Part shown: piece by piece, positions 44,391-57,225 of the stretch
Position numbering within the stretch: the first letter of the stretch is position 1
How the letters are laid out: every line of letters starts with the position of its first letter
Assembly (NCBI GenBank): GCA_030435675.1
Contig: CM059625.1
Location: 9,238,001 to 9,302,000, forward strand
Origin: Steinernema hermaphroditum
Taxonomy: Eukaryota > Nematoda > Chromadorea > Rhabditida > Steinernematidae
Length of the DNA stretch: 64,000 nt
Direction: 5' to 3'
Notes under the pieces: model-generated
Database searches by the model: none
Seen by the model: the letters and a program-made list of their open reading frames with translations, nothing else
Told to the model about the DNA's origin: nothing
Position numbers and translations under genes: made by a program

Positions 44391-44907
44391 ATGTACTGTT
44401 GGCTGTCGGCTTCATTAGCTCTTTTGCTTTTCGTTCAATGCGGCGCCTTCCGTAGACAAAGTGTTGCTGTTCGGGGAAAACTTTTATGTGGAGGAAAGCC
44501 AGCAAGCGACATTTTGGTGAAGCTGGTCGACGACGATCGAGGTCCAATGAGTTAGTAGATACGTACTGATTGTGTGGCTTGTTTAGGCCCGGACCCCGAC
44601 GACCTTCTTGATTCCACTTATACATCCGACGAAGGAATTTTCCTTCTAAAAGGTGGTACCATGGAGTTGACCGATATCGATCCCGAAATAAGGATTTATC
44701 ACGACTGCAATGACCACGGAAAGGTCTTTAACAAATTTGACAGTTTGAAAAATGTTGCTTCTACTTTAGCCTTGTCAACGCGAGTGGGTCATCGGAATCC
44801 CAGACAAATATATTAGCAGCGGTAGCGAACCCAAAAATGTGATGAATCTTGGGGAACTAAACTTAGAGGTCGAACTGGAAAGTGAAGATCATGATTGTAT
44901 CCACTGA
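44391..44907 (+). CDS. Transthyretin-like (TTR) family secreted protein 2
   Basis: Three exons (44391-44541, 44587-44723, 44770-44907), 141 residues. Signal peptide MYCWLSASLALLLFVQCGA. Core: VAVRGKLLCGGKPASDILVK, GPDPDDLLDSTYTSDEGIFL, IRIYHDCND, CQREWVIGIPDKYIS and terminal DCIH. The middle exon is exactly 137 nt in all three genes. An AATAAA lies near 44926. Confidence 0.92.
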
Positions 44908-45538
44908 TGTTGTTGATGTGTTAAATAAACTTCGTTCTCGAGTGCTAACACATTTGATTCGGTTTGATTTCCAGCGATATCTACTTTCTTTGTCTTGTGC
45001 TTTTGTGTTGGGGAATTTTTCTATGCCTTTTATATTTGACAAACGTGGTTTGTGCATTTAAGAATACATGGTTTATCCTTTAGTTTGCCCTAATTTGATT
45101 TTTTTAATTGGTAATCCTACCTGCAAAACTCTCATAGAGGACCCTTTTTATGTTTTGGAACTTCAATGTCAATCATCGATCAACAACATTTGGACCGATA
45201 AGCGTTTTGGTGGTTTACACCGAGCTCCTTCCGTTCGTATCACTTTGACTGTTCACTGTTCGATCACGTCTTAAAACCCGCTATTGGTGCGTGCCAAATT
45301 ATGGTGTTACCACCGAATGCCAATAAGAACGGAAGTTCGTTGCGTTCCTAGGCATTAAAAAGGGGACGTGATATCACTCGAGATTGTAGCGAATAAAACT
45401 GTCGTAAACAATATGAAATCGGTAAACACATACCGCTTTGATAACAGCGCACCTTTGCCACCGATGCGATCTAACCGTCCACCATGCGAGTTTTCAGTCT
45501 CTTGTCCTTAACACTGTTTCCTTACTACAGAACACACC
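44908..45538. other. Spacer between TTR-like genes 2 and 3
   Basis: About 630 bp. An open frame at 45068-45274 has no domain and no splice partners; I regard it as chance. It contains the 3' UTR of gene 2 and the promoter of gene 3. Confidence 0.45.
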
Positions 45539-46073
45539 ATGGGACCATCTTGTTCATTACTCGTTGTTTTCCTGCTCTTTCATCTTTGCCAGTCTGCAAT
45601 AATTCCCGAACAGTTCTCGGGTCAGCAGAGCTATAAGGTTATTGGCAGATTGTTGTGTGGAGAAATTCCGGCTAAAGATGTGCGAGTGAAGCTCGTCGAT
45701 GACGATTTCGGTAAGACGAGTTTTCTAAATCGGTCGAGTATGATGACCCATAGGACCTGATCCCGACGACGACCTTCAGTCGGGCTACACAAACGACGAG
45801 GGTTACTTCGAGCTGTCTGGAGACACAACAGAACTTACAACTATTGACCCCCACTTGAAGATCTATCACGACTGCAACGATGGGATCACGGTAGAAACAT
45901 TCTTACAGTCCCTTCAACCAATAATACAAATTTAGCCCTGCCAGCGCCGGTGGAAATTCGAGCTGCCAAACCACTATATTACAAAAGGCAACAAACCCCA
46001 CAACACCTTGGACATCGGAACATGGAATCTTGAGGCGAAAATGCCCGGAGAAAGTCATGATTGCATACATTAG
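45539..46073 (+). CDS. Transthyretin-like (TTR) family secreted protein 3
   Basis: Three exons (45539-45710, 45754-45890, 45936-46073), 148 residues. Signal peptide SLLVVFLLFHLCQSA, then YKVIGRLLCGEIPAKDVRVK, GPDPDDDLQSGYTNDEGYFE, LKIYHDCND, CQRRWKFELPNHYITKG and terminal DCIH. Its 3' end is convergent with pms-2: the stop codons are 50 bp apart, and the AATAAA of this gene (46116-46121) lies just before the pms-2 stop on the other strand. Confidence 0.92.
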
Positions 46074-46123
46074 CACATTTAAATGTAATGAACAATGAAG
46101 AAGCTGTAGAACGACAATAAATG

Positions 46124-49100
46124 CTAATCGTGTCGCCTTCTTTTCCTCTTTATCCTATCCAAGTTAGCCAAATGTCGCAGTGTTGGCCTTCCATGAGGAC
46201 AGTTCTGCAAAATACGTTAAAAATGCCGTAAGTCAGCAATGTAATCAATGCCATACCCATGGATGATCCATGTTGGTCATGTGACGTATGATCTAAAATA
46301 CTTAGTGAATATGTGTTGACTATAACACTCAAACTCACCCTTTTCATTTCGTTGGGTGACAAAGCTTTACCGATCATTACAGAACTACGACATGCACGCG
46401 AGGCAAAAATTTTCCTGAGCTTTGATGGACGATACATAACACCAGGAAATTCAGCAACCGCTGCTAAAATTTCGTCAATATCTGAAATAATGCTACCGAT
46501 TACATCACCATTAAGCGTGGCGTAACCTTTGGCATCAAAGTGCCAGTTGTGTAACACTGGAACAGCCTTAATGGCTATCCTTTCTCCAACATCGCCTAAA
46601 TACTAACATTTCTTAACGAACAAAAAGTATTGCAGACCATCTTCATAAAAGATGAAATCAAACCCATTCCGCAGGAAAATGTTGAGATTATCTCGCAGAT
46701 GAGCTTCTTGAAGAGCACCAATATCCAAAAACTGAGGCCTAGGTTATTTTGAAGATAAAAATGAACATGCGATTGACACAACATCGAAAACTTACTTTAG
46801 CAGCATCTGAGTCTGGACCTTAGCATTTTTTTGCAATCTTTCGAAGTTGTACTTTTCATCACAAGCGTGTTGATCAAGAATGAAAATATCGCGTCCGAGG
46901 CGTGAAATAATGAAGCCCTTATTGAACTGACCAATAATATTCATTCTGTCGAAGTCCGATTTTCTAAATAAATTTGAGAAATTGAGCGCTTATAAAATCA
47001 CAATATACCTAAGCAACATTCGCAATTCATTTTCTGCAGTATCACCATCTTTTATGTCAGATTTGAAGTCTCGACCCTTCCCACCGTTCCCTCGTGATTT
47101 CGTTGCTGCACGTCTGTTAAGCTTTCCGATTTTCTTGACAACCTTCTTGAGAGAGAAGGTAACTGTCTGCTCCGTACGCCAATATACTATAATGGATCGA
47201 GTAAATTGAGGACAGGACTTAATACAACATACCCTTTCTCCTTTTCTTTCGTTTCTCGTGTCCCTGACTCTTCGCAAGAGGTTCCACAGGAAGGATATCG
47301 TTGCACTTCTTTATGTATTTCGATGGTATTGCAGGTACTTTAAAAACGGGATCGACTTCCGCTTCATTTGCTTCCGGGTGAACAGTACTATGCTCGTCTT
47401 TCTGTACTTCCTCGCTTGTGGCTATCTGAACCCTGGCTTATTTACGATGCTTTCTCATCACAAATATACCAGCTCTTCTCTTGAAAGTATATCCAGATGT
47501 TCATCATCTTTGCTGTTGAATAATACACATCCATCTTGAGATGTTGCGATAGCAACGTTCGACGTTCTTCCATCAACACACAATTCTTCAACTTCTTCAT
47601 CATAGTATACATGGGGATTGGATTTTGAGGCAGGTTGGCGGAAATCCGATATCGTTAGTCTATGATCCTGATTACCCTAGATATCAAAATATTAAACAGC
47701 CATGATACACATGAACTAGCTTACATACGAATGTGATCCAAGCACGGAACTACGAGGCACTTCTCCAGTTGCAGTTATTTTAGTGTCTGGTGTTGACTGC
47801 CCCTGTACTGCACTCGATTCGTCATAGCGGGCCACTTTACTGGGCCTTTCTGGTATTTTTTCACTCTTTCCAAACGAAAAGTCTTCAAGCGTCTTCATAA
47901 CGGACACAGGCCTCCGCTTTACATTTTGGTCGGCGGGCGACATTTCTAAAGGACGCTTCCTTGACAGTGATAAAGGAGTATTCATAACCGCTCTCCCGAG
48001 GCCAATAAACCCTCTCTGTTCAACAGATGCACAATGACCTTGAACAGAAGTAAAAGTGGCCAACATCGATGAATGGACCAAAGCAAACAAATCTTTTTCA
48101 TGTTCGATAAATACAGCTCGTTTGTCTGGGCTCACGTTAACATCAATGTGTTCTGAAACCTGTGGCAGTGAATAAGAAACAAACAACTCCAAATACCTGG
48201 AGGCACGGTGATGAAAGCAACTAGCATGCAGTATCTTCCCTTATTATACTGTTGATAGATCTGATTTACGATACGACAAATCTGAAATTATGATATTGCT
48301 TCATGTTCATTCGAAACGTTTGGATCTACCTTACTGTATTCAACAGGTCTCTTGTTGACATAAACAAACTGCCTGTCTGGATTATTCCTACCACTGCCAT
48401 GCTCACAAGAACTAACGAATCCCTCAATTCTAAACAGTTTCATAAGAAATAATTTACGAAGTTATATGGTGCTACCTGAGCTGTGAGTAGAAAGATTTGT
48501 CTTGCTCAGTAGCATTGTAAAGAGCAGAAATGTTCTCGTTTGGAGGCGTATGGATGATTTTCAAAACATCCGCTTTCTCGGCTTTGGCTCCGAATAGCGC
48601 TTTGATTACATCACCCAGTGAAGCATTGAAACCAGGAGTTGCTAGCGACTCAGTTCGCTTTCTAAAAATTAAAAAATACGCTAGGAATCTATCTAGCCAA
48701 ATACTTACGTTCCAACGGTCGATGTACAAATAAAGCGAACATCTGGACGCGATAAGGCGAATGACTGAACAACAGCCATTAACTTGCAAAACTCCCGCCT
48801 CGCGTGCCGCTCAAATTCTTGTCGTCTGACGGGAAATGTTTCAAACAAATTATGAGCGATTATGGATGTGCCATACTGTCATAAACTTTATTATTATCGA
48901 GTGGAGAGAAGCTAAACGTACTTGACGAGGAACACTTTTGCGCGATATAATATCACCCTTATGATTGAAGTCAAGCCTTGTTCCAAGTGCACATCCACGA
49001 CAACGAGTTGTAATTGATACCTTGCTAAACAGAAAATTCGAACACTGCAAGCATAAAATACCTGATAGCTGATAGGGCGTTCAAAGCTTCTCCTCGGAAA

Positions 49101-49514
49101 CCAAACGTTTCTAGAGTGCGAAAATCATCTACATTAGAGATCTTCGAGGTTGAATGAGGTTTGCCTAGACCATTTATCCTATACCTAATGAAACAATAGA
49201 ACTTACATAATGCATCAAAATCATCAGGAGAGATACCGCAACCGTTGTCGCTGATTTCAAGTGATTCATGTCCATATTCTTTCGCCTTAATCTCTGAATA
49301 CATAGTGCAAACAGCGATACCTTGCTCGATACCTACCAATAACAGTAGCTCCGGCGTCGAGAGAGTTGTCAACTAGTTCTTTGCAAGCTCCAGCTAAATT
49401 GATAATCACTTGGCCAACGCAGATCTTCCGGCTGACTTCATAATCCAAATGCTTGATTGTGGGACGTGAGCTGCATTCGGGAGATTCTAACCGATGTGGA
49501 TCACTGGTGGACAT
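46124..49514 (-). CDS. pms-2: DNA mismatch-repair endonuclease PMS2 (MutL homologue)
   Basis: A multi-exon gene starting at the ATG at 49514. The GHKL ATPase core has motif I ([15 protein letters not shown]), motif II (EISDNGCGI), and motif III ([17 protein letters not shown]). The transducer domain includes [24 protein letters not shown] sequence near 48150 (VNVSPDKR). A long polar linker follows. The C-terminal dimerisation/endonuclease domain carries [27 protein letters not shown] and [15 protein letters not shown], which are the metal-binding motifs of PMS2-type MutL. They distinguish it from MLH1, which lacks the DQHA endonuclease motif. PMS2 pairs with MLH1 and nicks the daughter strand during mismatch repair in the nucleus. 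The protein ends with a basic tail ([11 protein letters not shown]). Internal exon borders were not all resolved. Confidence 0.9.
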
Positions 49515-50004
49515 TCTACCAAATGAGTCTTCACTGCGTTTATCTTCAAATGGGTTTGCTACTTCGCTTCAAAGGCTTTCAGATCGGATCGTTACACAGA
49601 CAAAATCAAACTTTCCGCGAAAAGTTACAGTAACAACAAACAACACACGCAGGCAACAACATTTAAGACGATGCCGTAACTTCCCACTCAATGTTTCTCT
49701 TGTTCGTTTTTGCATGACCCGATTGAGTACGCAACAATGCGCTTCTTTCATGTATTAGTCATTTTCATATATTCACAAAGATACTTATTTGTACAGAGCT
49801 GCTATTATCGAACAGCTGACTGAGTGCGTGGTTTTACGAGAAATGAGCTCATTCTGCCCATACGATTTTAAGTAAACTCTGACGTTTCAGATAACATATG
49901 TCATTAACGCATTTAGGACCTAGCAAAATCAACTTTCTTTATCAACAAATATTTGAACAAGTATATGGTTAAGTTTTCGCACATGTATATAACACTAATT
50001 ATAG
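49515..50004. other. Divergent promoter region of pms-2 and the ARMH3-like gene
   Basis: About 490 bp between head-to-head genes. A possible first exon of the plus-strand gene (ATG at about 49841, MSSFCPYDF) is followed by a GTAAAC donor, but its phase does not fit the exon at 50005. The true start of that gene is unresolved. Confidence 0.4.
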
Positions 50005-53000
50005 GGATCCATCGATGCGGTCAATTGGAATGAATTTTTCCTCCTTCACTTCAATGGCCCTTTCCTCAGGGATGTGCTCTTCAGGATTCCATCAGAGCAA
50101 CTCCCCACATTAAGTCCTCTTTTTACCGAGATGACCAGTCAATGCGTTGCCGTCATCGGTTCGAGTAGAAATATCAAATTCTACAATGCTTGTTCGGTAA
50201 GCTATGCACAAACCATGACTGAGCAAATCGACCAGTTCTGTGAGAGGTACAGTACCTTCGGCGGTACACCACATACGCTAAAGTTCCTCTTTATGCGTGA
50301 ATGAAATATTCAAAAAGTTAAAATACCCTTACAGACGTTGACCACTACCGTGTTCACGTTGGCAAATCGACTGGGAGTATCGCCGGATTTTCTGGAAATT
50401 GTGTTTTCCGATCAATTCGATGTTACACTACGGGTGAGCTTTCATACCAAATGTGTTTATGCCTACGGCGATTCACTTATTGCAGAAATTGGCATCGAGT
50501 TTAGCGAACGTGCTGAAGAATGAGAACAGCATATATCTGAAGATAATAGCAATGGACGCTATTATCTTTTTGCACACAACCTGCACCGAGTTGACTCAGA
50601 ACTCTTTAATTCCGTACTTCTTCTGTGAAGAATTTAGCCAAGTTTTCGAGGCGATCTTTCGCGACAGTGAGCTTCGAAGCACACTGGGAGCTGACACAAG
50701 TATGTTATGGTCTATGATTTACTGTGAGTACTTTACATTTAGTCAAAATACTTGCACTCCTCAAGACGAAAGAACGTTCTGTAAAAAGCTTGGCGGAATT
50801 GAAACCTGTTCTGGACGACAATCTCGCCATAATGGTATAACAGACTGAAAATGCTTCACCTATTTCGATTATTTAGGGATTTCTACAAATCTTCTCGACA
50901 TGGCTTCGAATCTCAAGCGACAAATTTCTGTTTTCAATAGGTCAAATGAGTGACGAGCTCGATGCAATTGAAACCTTCTCGAAAAAAGTGGGGCTAATTT
51001 TTTTGCATGCTATTCCGCTTTGCCTTTAGTCGGAGTATATAGCTTCCGTGGGAATTCGTCATAATGAGGACAGTTCCTACGAACCAAACTTTAGCGAAGA
51101 AGTTGAATTCCTTCTGGCGTTTTATAATGTACTTGCATGCAGCAGGAAAATCATGGGTTCATTGTTGACGGTGAGAAAACGACCCGTATGCGTATTTTAT
51201 GCTTCATGATATTTCAACAGGCTCCTCCAGCTGAGTGCTTTAGTGAGGATGGAGCTCACACTGGATCTCATGAACATAGTGTTGTATGCTCATTGTTAAC
51301 ATTCGCATCGTACGTCTTCAGTGATCTCAAAGGTTGCCTTCTCGTTGGTCAATTTCGCTAACAAAACTCCATTATAGAAGAACCGTCAAAGCAATGTGCA
51401 AAGGTGACCCTTCTGCTTCTGCTACGGATAGCCGACGACGGCTACATCCAGAACGCCTTTCATGATGTTGCACTTTCTGCAGCTGTTCCCTTGTACATTA
51501 AACCCCAGTTGCACAGACCTGGACAACTTGATTACGGGAATTCCAATCAAACGCTGGCTACAACGTTGCTTTCCTTACTCTCGGAGTTTTTAAGATCCCA
51601 TTTGAGTCGAAACTTCCTTTTCGACCACTACCAGTAAGATTTTCCAGCTTATCTTCTGCAAACTGTAGCTGAAGATACTCATTGCTAAAAAATCATTTAT
51701 TTTGCAAAAAAAGTTTCCCTTTAAGTTTTTGGAGCGACTGTTTGTAGAGCCTGAGAAGTTAACAAGTTTCGAACCGGTATACATGGAAGAGCCTTGCTCA
51801 CAATTGTGTGTCGCCCGCTCGCCAGATGAACAGTACAGCCATAATTTCAGCACTAAATGCTCTAACTTTGATGTTGTAACAATGACCTTGACAGAGATGC
51901 GCTAGATTGCAGTTTTTAATCGATTTCAATTTCGTGTCGCATGCGGTTTGTCGAATGTGTTGCAAGTGCAGTCCACCGAACTGATCGAAGACTTTGTTTT
52001 GTTTACATTCTGTTTTTGTAGCATTATCAGTGGCGGCGATCGGACGATTCATTCAGCTATCTGTAACCCCTCTACACGTCGCTTGACGGCATAATCACGA
52101 ACTATAGACTTTCTGTTTTTTGACAAAAAAGTGGTTCAGCAAAATTACATTGTCTTCTTGATATTTTAGTCCGCTTTCAGATATGCTATATATTTCAGAA
52201 TTGCAGTAAGCGTCATTCATAGAATAGTGGTTCACGAGAAGAAGTCTCGCCTTCGGACAGGATGCTGGAAACAACTCTTTTTAGGTATAGTCTTAAGTGA
52301 ATGTTTGCTTGTTTACATCAATTCATTTAGGTCTGATGTCGGTTTTACAATATTTGGGATCCAACGAACAACACCTCGCCGCCGCTGGCGATGTTTTCCG
52401 TCTGGCAACACAAGTCATGGTTGTCGTCAACTTATTTATCACTTATGGCGATGTGCTTTTGCCTGACGCTTCATCGTACGATTTCCTTTACTACGAAATC
52501 GTTCGGCAGCATGGCGTGTTCACGCGTCTCAATCACGCCGCGTGCACTGTCCTTCAAAAGCAAAGTCTTGAAGGGTGCGAACGAAGTGTTGCGCCCTTAA
52601 AGAAGTAATCTCCTTCAACAAGTCGATAGATTAACAGATTAACTGTTTAGCGATTGGCCATCGAAGCTCATCAACCAACTTATGAACGCGCTTTCTATTG
52701 TTAACCACATCACTCCGAAATTGACGGACATTTCCATGAAACAAGGAACCCTCTCCGAAGAACAGGTGAGATCTTATCGTTTTGCACTATCAATAGTATG
52801 GTCTTTGACCTAAAATGTGCTGTCATGTCTACATCGTGTGCAGGGTAAAGTGGAGGGAAAGAACCAACAATGTGCGGTGATAACATTGATCGGTTGGTTC
52901 CATTTGCATTTACCAGCGTCATTTTGCTAACACATCACGCTATTTTCTACCGGTGGGATGTTTCGAAGAGCGACGGCACTATGCGGTGGCGCGATCAGTT

Positions 53001-53292
53001 CTATGTTCCCACCCTTATTATGATATATTTATAGGTTCTCAAAGTTGTCCAAGAGAGCTTCGATTCGCTAAATTTGAAACTGTACGATGGTTTGGATAAT
53101 TTTGAGTGTTTCGATTTCCAACAAGAAGAGCAATTCTTGATAGAAGTGGTATGTCCTTGCTCTTCAACATGCAATGTCTGTGATTTGTAGGGTCAGTCTG
53201 TTGTAAAGAACTATTGGGATCGTCGAATTCCGATCGACACTTTGATAGTGTACAGTAAATTAGTCGAGAAACTTTCAACCATGGCCCTCTAG
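50005..53292 (+). CDS. Armadillo-like helical domain protein 3 (ARMH3/C10orf76) homologue, 5' end uncertain
   Basis: A chain of plus-strand exons from 50005 (after a TATAG acceptor) to the TAG at 53290-53292. Diagnostic sequence is in the C-terminal third: LQYLGSNEQHLAAAGDVFRL, then NLFITYGDVLLPDASSYDFL and YYEIVRQH, closely matching human ARMH3 (MFITYGDTFLP and YDELYYEIIRMH). The end region (NLKLYDGLD, LSTMAL) also aligns with its C-terminus. The N-terminal part (NWNEFFLLHFNGPFLRDVLF) fits the start of the family. Vertebrate ARMH3 is a Golgi-associated helical-repeat protein that binds PI4KB and GBF1 and supports PI4P production. Family length is near 690 residues. The first exon is unresolved. 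Confidence 0.8.
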
Positions 53293-53537
53293 CGTGGTGT
53301 TCGGAGGCGGCTACTTAACTTATTCTCCGGTAATTTCGGGTGTGCGTATATTGTTTTTCTTTTGCAACATCTCTTCGTGAAATAAACGGTTACGGATGAA
53401 TGGCGTGCGTCGAGCATTTATAGTGGTTCTATTTCCGCTGTGCGTTTCTTTGTCTCAGTTTCTGCTGAATATTTAACATTTTTATTTTCTTTTAAATTTG
53501 TTTTATAATTTTTGTATTACTTTCAGGACAACCGGCA

Positions 53538-56185
53538 ATGGTTGCTGCAAACGGCGTGTGTTCCCGGAAGGGATTCTACACTCCCTTGGAGGGTCAGCCT
53601 AATGCAGAGAGAGAAGTGATGCTGCGTATTCAGGATCAATATCATGTTCAATTTGGTTAGTGCCTTCCTTTTTATTCTTATCAAAGTCAGCTTTAAGCCA
53701 ACTATGAGGATTTTTATCGGTGGACGTGCGACAACTATGCCGAGTTCTGGGAAGTTGTTCTGAAGTATTGTGATGTGAAGCTAGGATCACCTTATAAACA
53801 AGTGTGACTGGCAGTTTTTACAGTGAATTACAGCTGGTATTTTCAGGTCATCGATAAAACAAAGACGATTGCGGACATCCCTGCTTGGTTTGAGGGAGCA
53901 CAGCTGAATTATGCTGAGAACTGTTTGCGTAAAGGCGAAGATTTACAAACGGCTATCATCGTAGCAGGTAAGTCTTTGCAACCGCTCATGCAGAGCATTT
54001 AAAAAACCGAAAGATGTTCACGAAAATTTTGATGCATGTTCCGCGGTTTTACCTGAACTATCTAAAAGTTATGGAAGGAATCGCTAATCGTGTTATATTA
54101 TGATCCTCTGTGATGCATATGACTTCAGCTCACGATGGAAGCTTAACGCGCTATGACTTCCGCACACTCAGAAATGATGTGGCTTTCATCGCCAGTGCTT
54201 TGCTCAAGTTTGGTGTTACTGTTGGTGACCATGTTTGTGGCTATTTGCCAAACACTTATGAAACTACGGTAGCCATGTTGGCGACTGCTTCGATTGGCGC
54301 CGTTTGGTCCTCCGCCTCTGTGGACTTTGGAGTTGTTGGTGTATGCGATCGTTTTCGTCAGGTATTCCGTTTTTAAATTGTATTTTCCATGCTGTTCTTT
54401 ACTAGGTTGCTCCCAAAATTCTCTTCACTGTCGATGGAGTCACATACAAAGGCAAGAAGCATTGTTTGCAGGAAAAAGTCAACGCAATTGTGAAGGGTAT
54501 GTGTACGTGGACTTTCGCTGTTTAGTTTCTTGGTTTAGATCTGACCACAATTGAGCATATAGTTGTTGTCCCATTCCTCAACGCAACCGTTGACCTCAAA
54601 GGTTATGAAAGCCGCGAGAAATACGTGTCGTGGACCGATTTTAAACACTGCGTGAGCACAAAGCCACTAAGTCTCGAATTTGCCCAGGTCCCTTTCTCTC
54701 ACCCCCTGTTCGTTTTATTTTCAAGTGGAACTACGGGTACTCCCAAAGCGATGGTGCATACAGTTGGGGTGAGTAACTAGTAGTATTCATACACATCGAA
54801 CTATAATCGTACATTTAAGGGCACCCTCCTGAAGCACGTTGAAGAACACATAGTTCAAGCCAACATGAAATCATCGGATACCATTTTATTTTACACGACT
54901 TGCGGATGGATGATGTGGAACTGGCTAATGAGCGTTCTCTACACTGGTGCCACCTTGGTACTATACGACGAATCTCCTTTGGAGCCTGATCCGCACATTC
55001 TCATTAAAATTTGTGCTTCCACGAAAGCTACCATCTTGGGAATGGGGGCTAAAATTTATGACGAGTACACAAAACGCGGGGAAGACTTCTGTAAGTCAAT
55101 TGTATTTCTTTCTAATTATTGGTTTGTTTGTCTAGACTCTATGTATGATCTCCAACATCTGAGGCTGGTGTTGTCCACGGGCTCACCTCTGAAATCAGCA
55201 TCTTTCGACTACATCAACGAATATATCAGGCCGGGTGTTGTCATTGGATCAATTAGTGGAGGAACCGATATCGTAGGATGTTTTATGGGTTGTACCCTCA
55301 ATCTTCCTGTAGTCAGCGGAGAGTGCCAGCATCTCTATCTTGGAATGGACGTGCATGCATTCAGTCACAATGGTTTGCAAAACAATTAAGCATTTTTATT
55401 GTTTAACCCCGTGTTAAGGAACAAGTGTGGAAGATGAACAGGGAGAGCTAGTGTGCATAAAACCGTTCCCGAGTATGCCATCCCACTTTATCGGGGACGC
55501 TGAAGGAAAGCGCTATAAGAGGGCTTATTTTGAAAAGTATCCAGACATCTGGGCTCATGGGGACTTCTGCCTAATCAATAGTAAAACAAAAGGAGTCACT
55601 ATGCTAGGACGGTATGTTAGGAGCACTATGCTGCAGATCTATTCGATAATCCCTTGTTGGATGTTTCTGAAATATTATAACGATACTAAATTGTACGAAT
55701 TTCAGAAGCGATACCACTCTCAATCGTGGAGGAGTGCGCATTGGAACCGCCGAAATTTACAGCGTTGTGGACGCTATTCAGGAAATTGAAGATTGTATTG
55801 TCGCCGGCCAGAATATGTATGCTTGATGTTTCGGTTTATAATGTTCTGCTAAAATTTAGCCCCGAGGCCGATGACGAACACATCATTCTGTTTGTGAAAA
55901 TGCGAAACGGCTATACCTTGGATGCTGAGATCATATCTACTATCAAATCCCGCATTAGAACTCAAATGTCTCCACGTCACGTACCGAATGCGTTCTACGC
56001 TGTTCCTGATATCCCGGTAATATTGTTTCGTTTTGTCTCATCTTGTGTGTTTTCAGTATACAAACAGTGGAAAGAAAGTCGAACTGGCCGTAAAGCAGAT
56101 TATCAACGGTGAAAATGTCGAAAAAGCCTCGTCACTGCGTAACCCTGAGGCTCTTGATCATTTTGTGGCCTTCCGTAAACCTTAA
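53538..56185 (+). CDS. sur-5: Acetoacetyl-CoA synthetase (ANL superfamily)
   Basis: A multi-exon gene from the ATG at 53538 ([20 protein letters not shown]) to the TAA at 56183-56185. Family motifs in order: [33 protein letters not shown], then [17 protein letters not shown] (the ATP-binding P-loop). [20 protein letters not shown] follows, then [30 protein letters not shown] and the C-terminal catalytic Lys region [13 protein letters not shown]. The cytosolic enzyme activates acetoacetate to acetoacetyl-CoA with ATP, feeding ketone carbon into lipid and sterol-type synthesis. The C. elegans orthologue is sur-5, which was isolated as a suppressor of activated Ras. The only long intron is the one before the [15 protein letters not shown] exon (about 54115). 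Confidence 0.9.
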
Positions 56186-57225
56186 TGTCGATTGCTCACT
56201 TATTCAATTCAAATGATTGTCTATTCCTATTTCAGTGACCGTCGTCGTTGTCAGTCATAGAATTCTATTGGGTACAATAAACAATAAGTTGCATCAAGTA
56301 GAAGAGTTTTCACAGTAATAAAATTTCATATAAAGACTAAAGACGATGAATCATCAAATAACGCTGTACTTCAAAAGAACCTTCAAGTGTTTCTCGTCGG
56401 GCGGTAACCCAATTGGATTGTCCGTGATATCAATCACATTTGTCAATTTGATTACAAATGGGGAATTCTACGACGCTGTCCTTGCACCTTTTCGTACAAA
56501 GCGTCGTTAGAATTGAAACGCCATTATGAAACATGGAATGGTGTGTTTTTGCAATTGGGCGGTAACCAGTTTGATCCGTCAAACGTTTTTGTTGGCCGGC
56601 TCTAAGTCACAGCTCACCAATAATGGATGTTGTCGGCATTTTTTCACAAAATCCGCACCTTCTGTTCACTGTCACTCCTTCGGAATTTTGCTTTGATAAG
56701 CGGAGTTTGGCGATACGACTGACACACCCTTTTAAAGGTTTGACGACTCATTGCTCGTTCTGTCATGAATCAGACTTGTTACGATGCTGCGTAAAGGAAT
56801 GCGCAGTTGTGTACAATCGGCGATGGAAGGGAGTTGAGTCCTCAAGGTTCCCACTTTAAAAACAAATCATTTCGGTTTGGTGGGCGGAGATTCGATGCCC
56901 GCTAGGGAGGAACCGGTTGACCGCATTTAAGTTCGCCGTTTTAAGTGTTACTGGGTGCGTTATTGTCTTTGCCTGGAACGTCGGCTGCGTTGGTCGCTGT
57001 TATCTCGAACCGCGCTGCTGACCGTTTACTTCCTCTCTGGGGTCACATCTCTTCGAATCTCCCTGGGCGTTGGTTGTTGCGATACGGCCTTGAACGTACA
57101 CTTTCCACCTTCATTAACGTTTTATGTGCGACCACACCCAAAACGATACGGATAACTGCAAGCGCGTCCATTTACCATTAGTTGTTTCTGTCTCAGACTT
57201 CAATTCGGACCATTTCAGAAGAACG
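56186..57225. other. Intergenic, between sur-5 and ifb-1
   Basis: Contains two related segments (GGGCGGTAACCCAATTGGAT near 56398 and GGGCGGTAACCAGTTTGATC near 56558). A 78-codon frame at 56623-56859 has a Cys cluster (HCSFCHES, LRCCVKEC) but no splice partners. I do not call it. The region adjoining 57225 is the 5' UTR of the filament gene. Confidence 0.4.
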
